64,000 nt of DNA from Adineta steineri (Eukaryota > Rotifera > Eurotatoria > Adinetida > Adinetidae). The notes under the pieces were generated by a model. That model searched no databases, was not told the origin of the DNA, and saw nothing but the letters and a program-made list of their open reading frames with translations. Location of the stretch: positions 1 to 64,000 of the forward strand of contig CAJNOI010000127.1 of assembly GCA_905250115.1 (NCBI GenBank), given 5' to 3'. Every line of letters starts with the position of its first letter. Positions within the stretch are counted from its first letter, which is position 1. Below are positions 45,665-56,727 of this stretch, piece after piece. The translations under genes were made by a program, and so were the position numbers.

Positions 45665-46738
45665 AATATTTAATATCTTACGAAAACAAATCTCAGAAAA
45701 ATATTTTCATTTTTATCCATCTGTATTTAATTCTTGTTTTTGAGATCTTATTTTCTTAGTAATTACTTCTGCTCCTCTTATTCCTCGTTTAATTAGATGT
45801 TTAGCAGAATCATTCATTATTAGCGTATTTATCATTAGTTTGATTTCATCATTTCTCAATATATCATTTGCACATATAAGTAGAATACGAATAACTAGTG
45901 TTCTTATTAAGCCTAATTTATATTCTCTACATTGATTATTTTCATATAATAAGTAAATATTAGTATTTGTAGGTTTTCTATAGAGCACCCCGCCCAAATT
46001 TGAGCGCAACTTTCAATGATTTTTAGAAAAAAAATTATAATTTTGTTCAGCGACATCCGTTCGAGCTCATTCTTTTTTTCCGGGATAGAGTGATCGACGC
46101 TGAACATTTTGGCCAATTTTTTTCTCAAAAATTAATTTGTCTTCAATGAGTAATCGTTACTATAAAAATTAGTAATTTTCACTTTTCCCTATTTTGTCAT
46201 TTTCCTTATACGATCACTCCAGCTATTTTTTTGTCCTAATTCGAGCAATACATGGGATTCGATAGACCTGCTCAGAAAAAAAGTTTTTTGATTAGAAAAA
46301 TTTTTTTGTTTCGATAAACAAAGGACATCATTAGATTCGTCAGATCATTCTCTATCTTTTGGCCAATTTTTAAAAAATTTTTGTCTTTGTTTTCAATCTT
46401 TTTTTCAATGTGTTTCTACGCTCAAATTAGGACGTTTTTCCTAATTCGATCACTACAGATATTTTTCCGTCCTAATTTGATCAATTCAAGTAAAATGCAT
46501 GGAAATAGAGTAGATCACAGAAAAATCGATACGCGGCGTCCATACTACAAAATTTCGACTTGGTTTTGGAACAAAAAATGTAGTACCGACTATCAGCTAT
46601 CTGTAGACATGATGGTGAATCATTTGAAAAATGTATAAATATATTTTTTTTAGGAGAGAGATGAACATGTTTTTTGCATGTATTAGTCTAAGCAAAACTA
46701 ATAAATCTCATCATTTTTTATGCGATTCCAAGCAAATA
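45665..46738. other. Intergenic, no gene seen
   Basis: Contains degenerate direct repeats around 46190-46490, built on TCCTAATTCGATCACTCCAG-like units. The assembly gap follows. Confidence 0.45.
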
Positions 46739-46838
46739 NNNNNNNNNNNNNNNNNNNNNNNNNNNNNNNNNNNNNNNNNNNNNNNNNNNNNNNNNNNNNN
46801 NNNNNNNNNNNNNNNNNNNNNNNNNNNNNNNNNNNNNN
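46739..46838. other. Assembly gap (100 N)
   Basis: Exactly 100 N, a conventional unknown-length scaffold gap. It cuts the membrane protein gene to its right. Confidence 0.99.
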
Positions 46839-48652
46839 CATGAATAGATCATTGCCTTCTCGGCTGAACTATTCGTTATAAATTCCGTTAAATTCAGTAG
46901 TGTACCATATTTGCGATTTAATAGAACTAGACGTTCATTATTTCGTTCTAATAGTGATCGTTGTTTTGTCAAAACGATACTTTGAATCTGAGCTTTTGGA
47001 TCCGTAATAAAGAAAAAAGAAAATATCATGGCAGATGATGAAATAATGGTGAGTATCCATGTAACGCGTTTTCTATGCAGTACGATACATTTGTGTAACA
47101 TTGAGACACTATCAGGGTTGCCAAGTCCAAATTCTAGAAATCAGGAGTTTTTCCTTAAAGAATAAGGAGAAAAATCAGGAGAGTTTTTTCTTTAAACCAG
47201 AAGAAAAGTACAGCAGTGTCATGCACTTTTCCAAAAAAGCAAAGCTTTTTATTCTCAAATGTTTACAGTTTTGGTTCTTAATAAGTGATTTAATAAAACG
47301 ATCTATCTTACTGAGCAAAACAAAGAAACACATAAAGATAATTACACATCGTTTATTTTGCTAATTATTTTGAAGCTGTACATTGAAAAATACAAATAAA
47401 ACTGATATAAGTGCGTCTTAAGAGGCCGCTGAAGAATCGAAATAGAACAGAGTAAAGCACGTACATCCTTTTATGGTATCATTGCTATACGTTTGTAATT
47501 TTATTCAAAGTGAATTTATTTGTTTAATAATTCTACATTATTTCAAAGATTTTCTCATTTAATTTTGAGCTCGACATCCATTAAGAGTATTTTTTTATTC
47601 TATTCCTGTTATCATATTGTCAACTTTTGTTTAACTGGAACTTTGACTCATGGTTAGTTCTTTAAACTCATTATTTATCGATCCATAGTAGCACTGGAAT
47701 CGGATCGAATCTAACAAGATCGACAGGCCCGTAGAGATAAAAATTTTACGAATTGAAATTTCTCAATAGCTTCTTCTTCGTCGATCATGTTTCTGGTGAT
47801 AAAAAAACCTAATATAGCGTACACATTACTGGTGGAGTTGGTAATATATGCTCTCTGAAAGTATACTCTCGCACAAAACTCTTTCCTCTATTTATTTCTT
47901 TTTTTATCATATCTTGTGTAAAATTTATTGTCAAGTGAAACATAACTTCAGAGTTTTATTACATTGTGATCATTTTATCATACTGAAATAAAACGCTTCA
48001 GTCATATCTCTATTAGACAAAAAATTTTATACAAAGTATCATAGCACAGAAATAAAAATGGTGGATAAAATTTTTTGTTCGTAGGTGTATCTCATATTTC
48101 GATTCATATTTCTAGAACGTTTTTGTCAAAAAAATTAGAGGTACATGACACTAGTTTGGCGCTACCTAATTTGCTGTCATATATATAGTTGTCTACTCTC
48201 TTTTTTCTCATTTTTTGTACATAAAATGTTGTCAAAACTTAGGTAAGAAAAGAAATAAAAATTCAAGAGGTTTGGCAACCTTGGACACTATATAAGTGTG
48301 CCCTAATAAAAGCATAATAGAATACGTGAGTAAGCAGAAGTATAAAAACATAAAAAATTCATAGAATGATGTGTAAAACAAAACAGACAAAAAAAATACT
48401 CTTTCATACTTACTAAAAACAAAACATTGCGAAGAATAAGACGAGAATAAACCGCAAATGGCTGTAAAAGCTTTTTTAAAATTTTGATGAAAATATTAAT
48501 AACATCGTCAATATTGATCTTCACTACCGATCAACAGTAGTATTGAGTTGATCAACAAGAGAGCGTATATATGAATTAATTGACTTATTCTGTTCTTTTA
48601 AATGATCGATTAAAAAATCTTGATGATAGTAATGATATGTGACACGCGACAT
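46839..48652 (-). CDS. Two-pass membrane protein, 3' part lost in gap
   Basis: Proposed exons are 48652-48528, 48461-48414 and a third starting TGTC and running into the assembly gap from 47108. They join in phase. The product begins MSRVTYHYYHQDFLIDHLKE and continues into a first membrane segment (RHLRFILVLFFAMFCFL). A second follows (WILTIISSSAMIFSFFF), then a hydrophilic stretch (SIVLTKQRSLLERNNERLV). No family recognised. A hAT element lies between exons 2 and 3 exactly at the acceptor. Its 8-bp target duplication contains the AG, so an acceptor survives on the exon side (minus-strand ATAG|TGTC) and splicing may continue. Exon joins are by eye only. Confidence 0.5.
47113..48283. mobile_element. 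hAT-type non-autonomous element with 8-bp target duplication
   Basis: 1171-bp insertion flanked by an exact 8-bp duplication GACACTAT (47105-47112 and 48284-48291). Ends are CAGGGTTGCCAAG on the left and, reverse-complemented, CAAGGTTGCCAAA on the right, typical of hAT termini. No transposase frame is seen inside. Confidence 0.8.
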
Positions 48653-48967
48653 TTACGCTTGTATGTCCCTACAGTAGAAAGACTATTTGATGAAGGAAGG
48701 AGACTCTAATACAGTCTATTTTCTCTCTTACATTTTTTCTTAATGTTGAAATTGACCTGGGGACTTTTTTGCATGAAAATAAAGAAAACTTATCCTGTTA
48801 GTGACGCAAATTGATTGAGATATTTATTAATGTACAATTTCATATATGCCACAATGATTAAAGAAGCCTTTCAGGTGCAACAGAAAAAGAAAAAAATTTA
48901 ATATTATTCTGTCTTGCTTTTAAAAATATATTGACATTGTGAGAAAGAGAAAGAAAAAAAGAAACAG
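48653..48967. other. Intergenic upstream of the membrane protein gene
   Basis: AT-rich, no gene seen. A purine-rich stretch adjoins the fold-back MITE. Confidence 0.45.
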
Positions 48968-49331
48968 CCCAGTGAAAAATTGTCAGATTATACCTTATTA
49001 TGTAAGATTGTAATCGAATTTTTGTGCGACAAAATCAGGATTTTAATCGATTGAAATCTTTCAAATCAACAATAATTCGACTTTTAATCAAAAAAATCTT
49101 CTAACTTAAATGTAATTTTGATTAAAACCATACAAACTTGATTTACTATATTTATAATCAGAACTACACGATTTTAATCAAAATTATATTTGATTTAGAA
49201 GATTTTTTTGATTAAAAGTCGAATTATTGTTGGTTTGAAAGATTTCAATCGATTAAAATCCTGATTTTGTTGCACAAAAATTCGATTACAATCTTACATA
49301 ATGAGGTATAATCTGACAATTTTTCACTGGG
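48968..49331. mobile_element. Fold-back MITE with near-perfect arms of about 160 bp
   Basis: 364 bp. It starts CCCAGTGAAAAATTGTCAG and ends with the reverse complement at 49331. The two arms agree at nearly every position for about 150 bp, with a short unpaired centre near 49110-49170. No coding capacity. A clear target duplication was not found, so the superfamily is not assigned. Confidence 0.75.
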
Positions 49332-50920
49332 AGTACGAATTGAATCAAAACAAATTTCAATGGAATAATTTACATAAGTTTGTCAATAACGAAAGAAACA
49401 TGTGATAAAAATACATGAAGATGAATCTATGCATTTTATGAATAAATTTGGAATTTATTTTGACATTGATGAGGAGGCCATGAAAAATCTCAACTTGATA
49501 ACAGTTTTTACTAAATATTTGAGCACAGATATCTGATCTCTAAGAAAGAAATTAGATATTTACTTTGATATACGATTCATATTTGTCAACAGAAAGCAAA
49601 TATCTGATATTTACTTGTAATATTAAATTTGAAGAACATTGCTCAAGTATTATATATAAAACATAATATAGTACTTATAATTTTAAAAAATCATCAGAAA
49701 GCAGATATTTGATATTTACTTTTAAAATCAGCTTTGAACAATGAAAACCAATCAAATTCTATGCACTTACAAAATTGATCAGAAGAAAAAAATCTGTTCT
49801 GTATTTTGTTATCTCGATCATTATCACTAAAAAGAGCTACTTATAAGATAGTTAGAAGTAAATAATTGATGGAGACAAAACTTTTTCTGTATTCTTGAAT
49901 TTGTTAATTATTTCTAAATTTATATCAGCACTTGTTCTAGTCTAGTATGATGTAAGAATTCGAATAGAATAATATTTAAGAACAACTAAACAGCAATCTA
50001 AAGAGTTGCCTTAGAATCGAGGCTGCATGTAGTTTTGACAGCTATCTATCAACTTCAGTCTTAAGATGATAGATATCATATTCGTTCAAAACATCGGCAT
50101 CCTTCATATTTTAGAACAGAAACAAACAAAAATATAAAGTTGAGGATGTGGGTGTAGAGAAGAACAACAGATGTCTATACTCACACCCTTTCTTATCAGC
50201 TACTGCTAGCTATTAATCAAGAACTTTGAACTTATCTGGTAAAAATATTTTCTTGAGTTTACGAACAACATTGGAGTTAAAGTGGCCATTGTGTAGTAGA
50301 ACCATCAACCTTTCTCTTGTTACTTCGCTTTTCATGCAAATAAAAACAGTAGTTTTACTGGTCGCATGAAAACTGAAAATATCTGGATTTGTTTCATCTT
50401 AGCGATAAATTCAGGAGAGAGTGTAAGCCTGTTTCTAATTTTTCTGTTTAGTAAAGATAGGTAAATTGGAAATGACTTTATCAGTAGAAAGAGCATTCGA
50501 AACATCATAAAAATACTGATTGAGAATACTTTATTTCTTTTTTCAAGCCAAAAACAAAAACAAGGAGAATAGAAATCAACGAGAAACTATCGCGTAAATA
50601 TATGGAAAATGATCAAAAGGCTAATTTATTTTCTTTATAACTCATCAACGATGATAGATAAAACCATGATTTGAGCCATAGATATAGATCTTGATCGATG
50701 GATACTTTGAGATCAATTTCGACCAATATAAACAAAAAAGTGATTGAGAATTTAATTTTGACACCGAAGTAGTTAACAGACATCAAAATTACTTATATAT
50801 ACATTGTATTAAACCGTTTGACAAAGCAGATTTACTTAACTCCATTCTTCCCATAAATAGGAATCAGCAACACTTTTTTGATCTAAAGAAAAGAGAGTAA
50901 AAATTCAGAAAAGATCAAAA
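49332..50920. other. Intergenic with ATATCTGATATTTACTT repeats
   Basis: No gene. Between 49520 and 49730 a motif close to AGATATCTGATATTTACTTT recurs about four times. One telomere-like palindrome lies at 50141-50190. Confidence 0.45.
50141..50190. repeat. Telomere-like palindrome
   Basis: G arm TGAGGATGTGGGTGTAGAG and C arm TCTATACTCACACCCTTTC, about 13 bp apart. One of the clearest members. Confidence 0.6.
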
Positions 50921-52186
50921 TCAAGTTGAATTATCATACAATAGCTCATCTTCTTCAGATTGCAATGCCTTTTCAAATGGCGGCAGGAAGCCCATTTTTA
51001 ACTTTCCATCAACTTTGTAATGTCCAAATTGAGATAGATTACCCAATTTTTGCCCATGTTGAACGCCATATCTTGCAAATTCCATCACAAGATCTTCATA
51101 CGAACTTTTATTCTTCATCCATTCATGCCAGTTCTTCATATTTTCCCATAGCTGTAAAGCATCAAATGCAGCTTGACTCGCGCCAGCACCAGTATGTGGT
51201 CGAAATGTAGCCAGTGCATCGCCGAGTAGCACGATTCTACCACCATAATAAGTTGCTTGTGGTGCAAGAACATCAGTGATAACTTGAACGATAGGCGACT
51301 GCGTTATGTGAACTAACTGTGCAAATTGAGGTGGAAGATTATGAGTCGCATATTGTTTTTGATTTTCCCACACTTTAAGCTGAACTTTACCAATAGGTAA
51401 TGTCCAACGATGCGTTTTTCCATCACAATCCGTGAGTATTTCTGATGGATCTTCACAATTGCAGTACCATCCCCAATTTATCAATCGATTTCCTTGATCT
51501 AGTGCACCATTCTTACCGGGAATAAAATAATAGAAAAACTGTATACCAGGTGCATGAAAGAATGTGAAGCATTCGACGAAAGACGATGCAAGTAATTCCG
51601 ATGCTTCTGATTCAAGAATTGTGCCTCTCCAAAGAACGTAGCCAACGTATTTTCGTTCTAGGTATGGATTTAGTAACGTTCGTATGTTACTCGATGCTCC
51701 ATCTGCTGCGAGTAAAATATCAGCCTTAATTGAATTTTTTTGATTCTTTTGTTCGTAAATTATAGTTATTCCATCATTGTCTACTTTCATATCACTCACG
51801 TTTGCATCATAATCATAAATTGTTTTTCCACCTGCTTGGTCTGTTCCTTTACAATACTCACTTTCGAGTCCATCGAAATTCGCGCGTAGAATATAATACA
51901 TTAAATCCCAACTGGTCGTAGGTCGAATCCAATCTTCTCGATGTATTTCGTTACCATGAATATCAAGATAGCGACGAAACATAGACGGTATAATAAAATT
52001 CCGACCAGTTTTGTCAAACTTGTCCATATAATCTCGAAGTTCAGGGCCTACGGATATACCAGCTCCATTACCTTGATAATAACGTGTAGGATTTCGTTCT
52101 AAGATATGAACATTATGACCAAGGCGTTTGAGTACCAAACCTGCAAATAGGCCTGCGAGACTTCCACCAACTACGATTATATCCAT
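50921..52186 (-). CDS. FAD-dependent aromatic-type monooxygenase
   Basis: Intronless, 421 aa. The start at 52186 (MDIIVVGGSLAGLFAG) was chosen because the FAD-binding Rossmann motif follows at once; an upstream in-frame ATG at 52288 adds only unconserved sequence. The beta strand ending HILERNP matches the ribose-binding acidic position. ADILLAADGASSNIR is the DG motif, and LLGDALATFRPHTGAGASQA is the GD motif of class A flavoprotein monooxygenases. RLINWGWYCN resembles the 2,6-dihydroxypyridine hydroxylase branch. Such enzymes hydroxylate an aromatic or heterocyclic substrate using NAD(P)H and oxygen; the substrate here is unknown. Lack of introns beside intron-rich neighbours fits acquisition from bacteria or fungi, but that is inference. 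Confidence 0.85.
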   Translation of the reverse strand: MDIIVVGGSLAGLFAGLVLKRLGHNVHILERNPTRYYQGNGAGISVGPELRDYMDKFDKTGRNFIIPSMFRRYLDIHGNEIHREDWIRPTTSWDLMYYILRANFDGLESEYCKGTDQAGGKTIYDYDANVSDMKVDNDGITIIYEQKNQKNSIKADILLAADGASSNIRTLLNPYLERKYVGYVLWRGTILESEASELLASSFVECFTFFHAPGIQFFYYFIPGKNGALDQGNRLINWGWYCNCEDPSEILTDCDGKTHRWTLPIGKVQLKVWENQKQYATHNLPPQFAQLVHITQSPIVQVITDVLAPQATYYGGRIVLLGDALATFRPHTGAGASQAAFDALQLWENMKNWHEWMKNKSSYEDLVMEFARYGVQHGQKLGNLSQFGHYKVDGKLKMGFLPPFEKALQSEEDELLYDNST

Positions 52187-53310
52187 TGTGTTGATTTCGA
52201 TAGTGCAGTGTCTTGTTAATGACAAAGCAATGAGTGCTCGTACAAATTCCGCTTCAACTAAAAAAAACCAATTTATACTCTCACACAAGCATTAGGAAAC
52301 AAATTTCTATGAGAACGCAGTCTGTGGGTCTGAAAACATCTAGCCTTTTTTTATTCTGTGGATACATACATTAAACTATTAATTAGTCTTAGCAGTTAAA
52401 TAAAACCTGATTGTTATCTTCTAATTTTGTTAATGTATCTAAATTTCGTAAGATACAAAAAAACCACTGACCACTGTAAAAGAATTATAAATGAAACAGT
52501 ACTCTAGAACTATGTTCAGTCACACAAAGTCAGAATAATTGAGATAGTCATTTTCACGCATGAATACTAATCTCAGCTGTAATTTTAGGATTGATGTGTC
52601 TATCAACAATAGTTGTCACTTTTGAAATTACTTACTTATGACTGAGATAACCGTTTGACTAGTGTTTATTTAGATTCACGTCTAGTTTCGTTACTCGTTG
52701 AATTTGATTTTTATTTCAATATAAAAATTATCACACACACAAGCATTCGTTCCTTCTTATATATTGGTATACCATATCGAAGTCACACTGAGCAGCGTGA
52801 TAAATGGATGAAAAAAAAAGGAGAAAGAAAAAATATTGAACTTGCCTATTGACAGATGTGAAAAGTGACGAATTATCGGACTGAAAATGACAGAATGAAA
52901 CTTCAAAAGCTATTATTAGCATGACAAATGGTGGTTCATATCGAAAGAATGACGTGAGGTCAAAAAGTACGCTTTATATTTCTAAAATCAGACAAATACA
53001 TTGAATTTTTTTATATGAGTTCCATTCAATCATATTCATTCTTTATCACCAGATCACGTATTAAAAGTTAAAATTTTGCGATGAAAAACACTGTTTATGA
53101 AGTTGTTACAAATTTTATTAAATAAATAAACAATGAATATAAATTATAGCGAACATCTAGAATGAATGTCATTTCATAAGAATAGATGTACTTTCATGTA
53201 TAGCATGTGTAATTTTTTTTGCGCTCGTCTTACTGCACTTGAAGGTAGAATTATCTATATTCAACATTTTATCCTTTTTTTTCTTTTTGATATTTCTCGA
53301 TGAAGTTAAA

Positions 53311-53360
53311 GGAGTATGGGTGTAGATCCATACCCATAATCTCTTGAATTACCCATACAA
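53311..53360. repeat. Telomere-like palindrome
   Basis: G arm GGAGTATGGGTGTAGAT is directly followed by C arm CCATACCCATAATCTC, with a second copy ATTACCCATAC after it. Confidence 0.45.
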
Positions 53361-53891
53361 ACTGAAGTTCTCCTTACACAGATTCTGAAATACTTTTTAA
53401 TATGGCAATGATTTCTTGCAGTCTCAAATAATACTGTGTCAAACGAAATTTACATTAGATGTTAGTTGTTTGAAAAAAAATTCGATCATAACTGGCAGTA
53501 TATGTGAATAGTAGAAAGTTTTACGTATGAAAAGAATCGAAACTGGAACTGATTAAATGTCATTGTATAAATTCTTAGTCATTACTTATTTAAACTAGAT
53601 ATGAAGCGACCTAACTTGGTGAAACATCATTGTCTTTTTCTAAATGTTGACTCAATTCAGAAATCAAATATTTAGTATTACGTCAGTCCATATGATAAAA
53701 TTACTCTAACTATAAAAGTGACATATATAAAGAATGTTTCATAAACTTCACTCTTTGTTTTTTTTTTTTTCAATATTAAAAATTAAAATCAGCATCGATA
53801 GTATTTATTCAAAGAATATAAATATCTAAGTGATCGTCTAACATTGATTGTAATTAATCGATATCATAAATAAGAAAAAACGTTATTGAAA

Positions 53892-53932
53892 GAGAGTGTG
53901 GGTACCACAATAACTTTTCATCCACATCCTTC
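53892..53932. repeat. Telomere-like palindrome
   Basis: G arm AGAGTGTGGGTACC and C arm CATCCACATCCTTC, about 14 bp apart. Confidence 0.45.
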
Positions 53933-54048
53933 TATACAAGAAAAAGTAGCAAATGGTTTATAATAGAACAATATTTGTTCATTTTACATATTATTTGATT
54001 ATGAAAATATTTCAATATATTTATTTCGAAAAGAACGCAGATTTTTAT

Positions 54049-55213
54049 TTAAGTTTGTGTGTTTTTATTGTCATGCGATTTATTTGTTGCCATTTTGCTT
54101 CGAAGTTTTGTTTCATTATTCAATTGAGTATGTGTCGCTGTCAAAGGAAATATTTTATTGTTCGTATTACGCTTTAAACATAATAATTTGCCGAATATTG
54201 ATTCATTTCTAAATGTTCTAAAATAAACTTCTGAATAATAAATAAAAAGAAAAAATGTAATTGATTGAGGTATATAAATAATTAAATTAGCTGATGTATT
54301 TAATCGTAATAACCATTTGATAGATATATCTACACAGGAATATTTCAATGAAAGTACCAGTTGAGGTAATGTGCAGACCTTAACAAAAGAAAAATTCTTT
54401 AATTAATTAAAAACAAAAAGAATTAAATCTAACCATGGCTATGATTGGTGCAACAAAAAGATGAGAATGAGTATGAAATTCTTTTATCCATTGTTTCCAA
54501 TAAGTTGTTCGATGAAGAAGAGCTCGTCGACGGCTAATTGATGTCAATATTAAACAAGTTGATAGCAGATGTAAGAAAAATGGAATAAATATATGTAATG
54601 TTGAAAATATTTGATTTAATATTAGTAGTGCATTTGGATATTTGATTTGACAAACAAATTTTCCGGGTGCAACTGGATCTGGTAATGTAACACGACAAAT
54701 TAATTCATGAATATGCATTAAAAATATTAATATTATTATGCAAAATATTTGTTTTAATGCAATTGATCTTGAACGAAGTTTATTTATTATATAATTAGGT
54801 TCAAATGCAAGAAGTGATCGTTGAAATGCAGTGAATCCATTTAACCAAAGACATATTCGAGTAAATATTGATGCTAAACCAGATATTATATTACAAATAA
54901 AAAAGAATGGTAGATAAGTAAGTGAATCTATTAACTGAAATAAACGACAAACAAGCATTATTAAACCAAATAATGAACAACAACTATATGTAAGTAAATA
55001 AATTCCAACTGTTGTTGATCTTATTGATGTTTGTCTAAATGTATCAATTGAAATAACATTTGATATTATACCAAATGTGACCATTAATGTAACACTAAAC
55101 ACATAAGCAAATGTCATTATATTCTGCTGATCGATGCTTGTTGTTCGAATATCTGTTTTCATACTGGATGCTAGACCAAGTAAAAATATATTTGTTGCAT
55201 TATTACAAGTCAT
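54049..55213 (-). CDS. Divergent rhodopsin-like GPCR (two exons)
   Basis: Exons 55213-54434 and 54378-54049 join in phase 0 (GCC ATG|GTC TGC) to give 369 aa. Seven hydrophobic segments are visible: five in exon 1 from MTFAYVFSVTLMVTFGIISN through HIFIPFFLHLLSTCLIL, one bridging the junction and one in exon 2 (NLIIYIPQSITFFLFIYYSEVYF). The TM3 region reads WLNGFTAFQRSLLAF, so FQR occupies the usual DRY position. A cysteine in GKFVCQIKYPN is a candidate for the loop 2 disulfide. It is unrelated in detail to the four 317-aa copies in this window and, unlike them, has an intron. Ligand unknown. A Lys/Asn-rich cytoplasmic tail ends the protein. Confidence 0.8.
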
Positions 55214-56727
55214 TGTTTGTATACTAGGTTATATGGTGCAGTGATAAGTAAGTAACTATATCTCCCTTTGTATATATGAATTTTGAAATTGTGACTCTCA
55301 CCTTTAATGAGCTAAAAAAATAGAGAAAAAAAATATTTTAGTTAAAAATGTCTTCAGCAGGCGTAATAATGAATTTGATATTAGAAAGGTATCAGATTTG
55401 TTTCCATTAATACTCACAATAACTAGAAAAAATAATTATATATTCCAGAAAGATGAGAATGGCGTCGAAATATTTTATGTCAAAAAAATTAATCCTTTCC
55501 AAGAAGTCAAAATGAGCTCTTTTTTTGAATGATATTATTTATATTATTAAAATATGTCGAGATTAGCGCTGAGTACTTTTTTCTTTGTGTAAATTTCAGA
55601 TTTTGTCTTCTCAATAAAAGTTTCTATTAAATGAAATGAGCAGATGTCAAGTAGAATTAAGATTTAGATAAAATAAAATTACATCTGAAAAAAATCTTGA
55701 GAATGTGGGTGTGTAGTCTCTCCTATCGCCTACATCTCCACAATGAGTAGAAAAAAAACAGTCAGAAGTAATTTTCAGTTACCTGATGCTTTTGAATCAG
55801 GATTATGCATGCTCTAATGAGCGCTGAGCATTATGAAATGAGTTTGTGGTCTTTCTTAGATCGATCTGAAAAATCACAGTTTTCAAACGTTGCACAGTGA
55901 ATCATTTATAGAAGAAAATATTATATATTTCTATTTAAGAATAGAAGTGAATCTGAATAAATTAATAGAAATGTTGTTTGCAGTGTTTAAAATAAATCAT
56001 CGTGATTTGTATATAATTTCGACAAAAATAATTGATATTAACTGTTGTTATCTAAAAATACTGTCAAGTCAAATATTATCCTACCTTATTATAAAAGCTT
56101 GTTTCGATTTAATAGATTTTGTCTTTGTATAACTGATGTCAACTAGAAATCATTTCATTACTCTAATAAATAAATCTTAAAAGTATAAGTATGGATGAGG
56201 GTTTTGATACATCAAGCATGAAGATCGACAAGAAACTCATTTTCACTTTCACATCAAAATATTTAAACTATGATTCATTTAAGCATACAGAAAGCTTTGT
56301 AAGAACTGTTTATATTAAAGATAACAGATAGGTAGTATAAAGGAAAGTCTACAATCTAAAGGTATCTTTTTTTTATGTGAAAAAATAGGTATGTGTATGA
56401 CTATAAACTCGTATTCATTCATTGTCGCTTATATTGCTCTTATTTTTGTTTTCGTTAACAGCGATGATTTTTTCTTAATCCTCAGAATGTTTTGATATAT
56501 TCACCAATAAATTTTTTTTCTTTCCTTATCTTTTTATACGCACATTGCATGTCAATTCAATGATACATACAGTACTTCAAAGCATCAGTCGATCGATTTT
56601 TTTACCGAAATACTTGCAGATAAAATAAATCGTATAGTAATTACATCATATTCTTATTGAAGATGAAAGATTAAACACGTGCTTTTCTGAGTTGATATAT
56701 ATATTGGTAAATATCGAGAAGAAAAGT
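55214..56727. other. Intergenic, no gene seen
   Basis: Divergent promoter region of the GPCR and amine oxidase, with one telomere-like palindrome. An open frame at 55890-56132 lacks recognisable features. Confidence 0.5.
55697..55743. repeat. Telomere-like palindrome
   Basis: G arm TTGAGAATGTGGGTGTGTAG and C arm GCCTACATCTCCACAA, about 11 bp apart. Confidence 0.5.

Larger units (their letters stand above)
52187..54048. other. Intergenic, no gene seen
   Basis: Two telomere-like palindromes (53311-53360 and 53892-53932). Small frames near 52655-52922 are not convincing. Confidence 0.5.

Noticed and set aside
46739-46838. A frame running through the N run.
   Set aside because: The bases are unknown, so no protein can be read there.
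55890-56132. 80-codon frame upstream of the amine oxidase.
   Set aside because: Ile/Leu-rich translation of AT-rich DNA without supporting signals.
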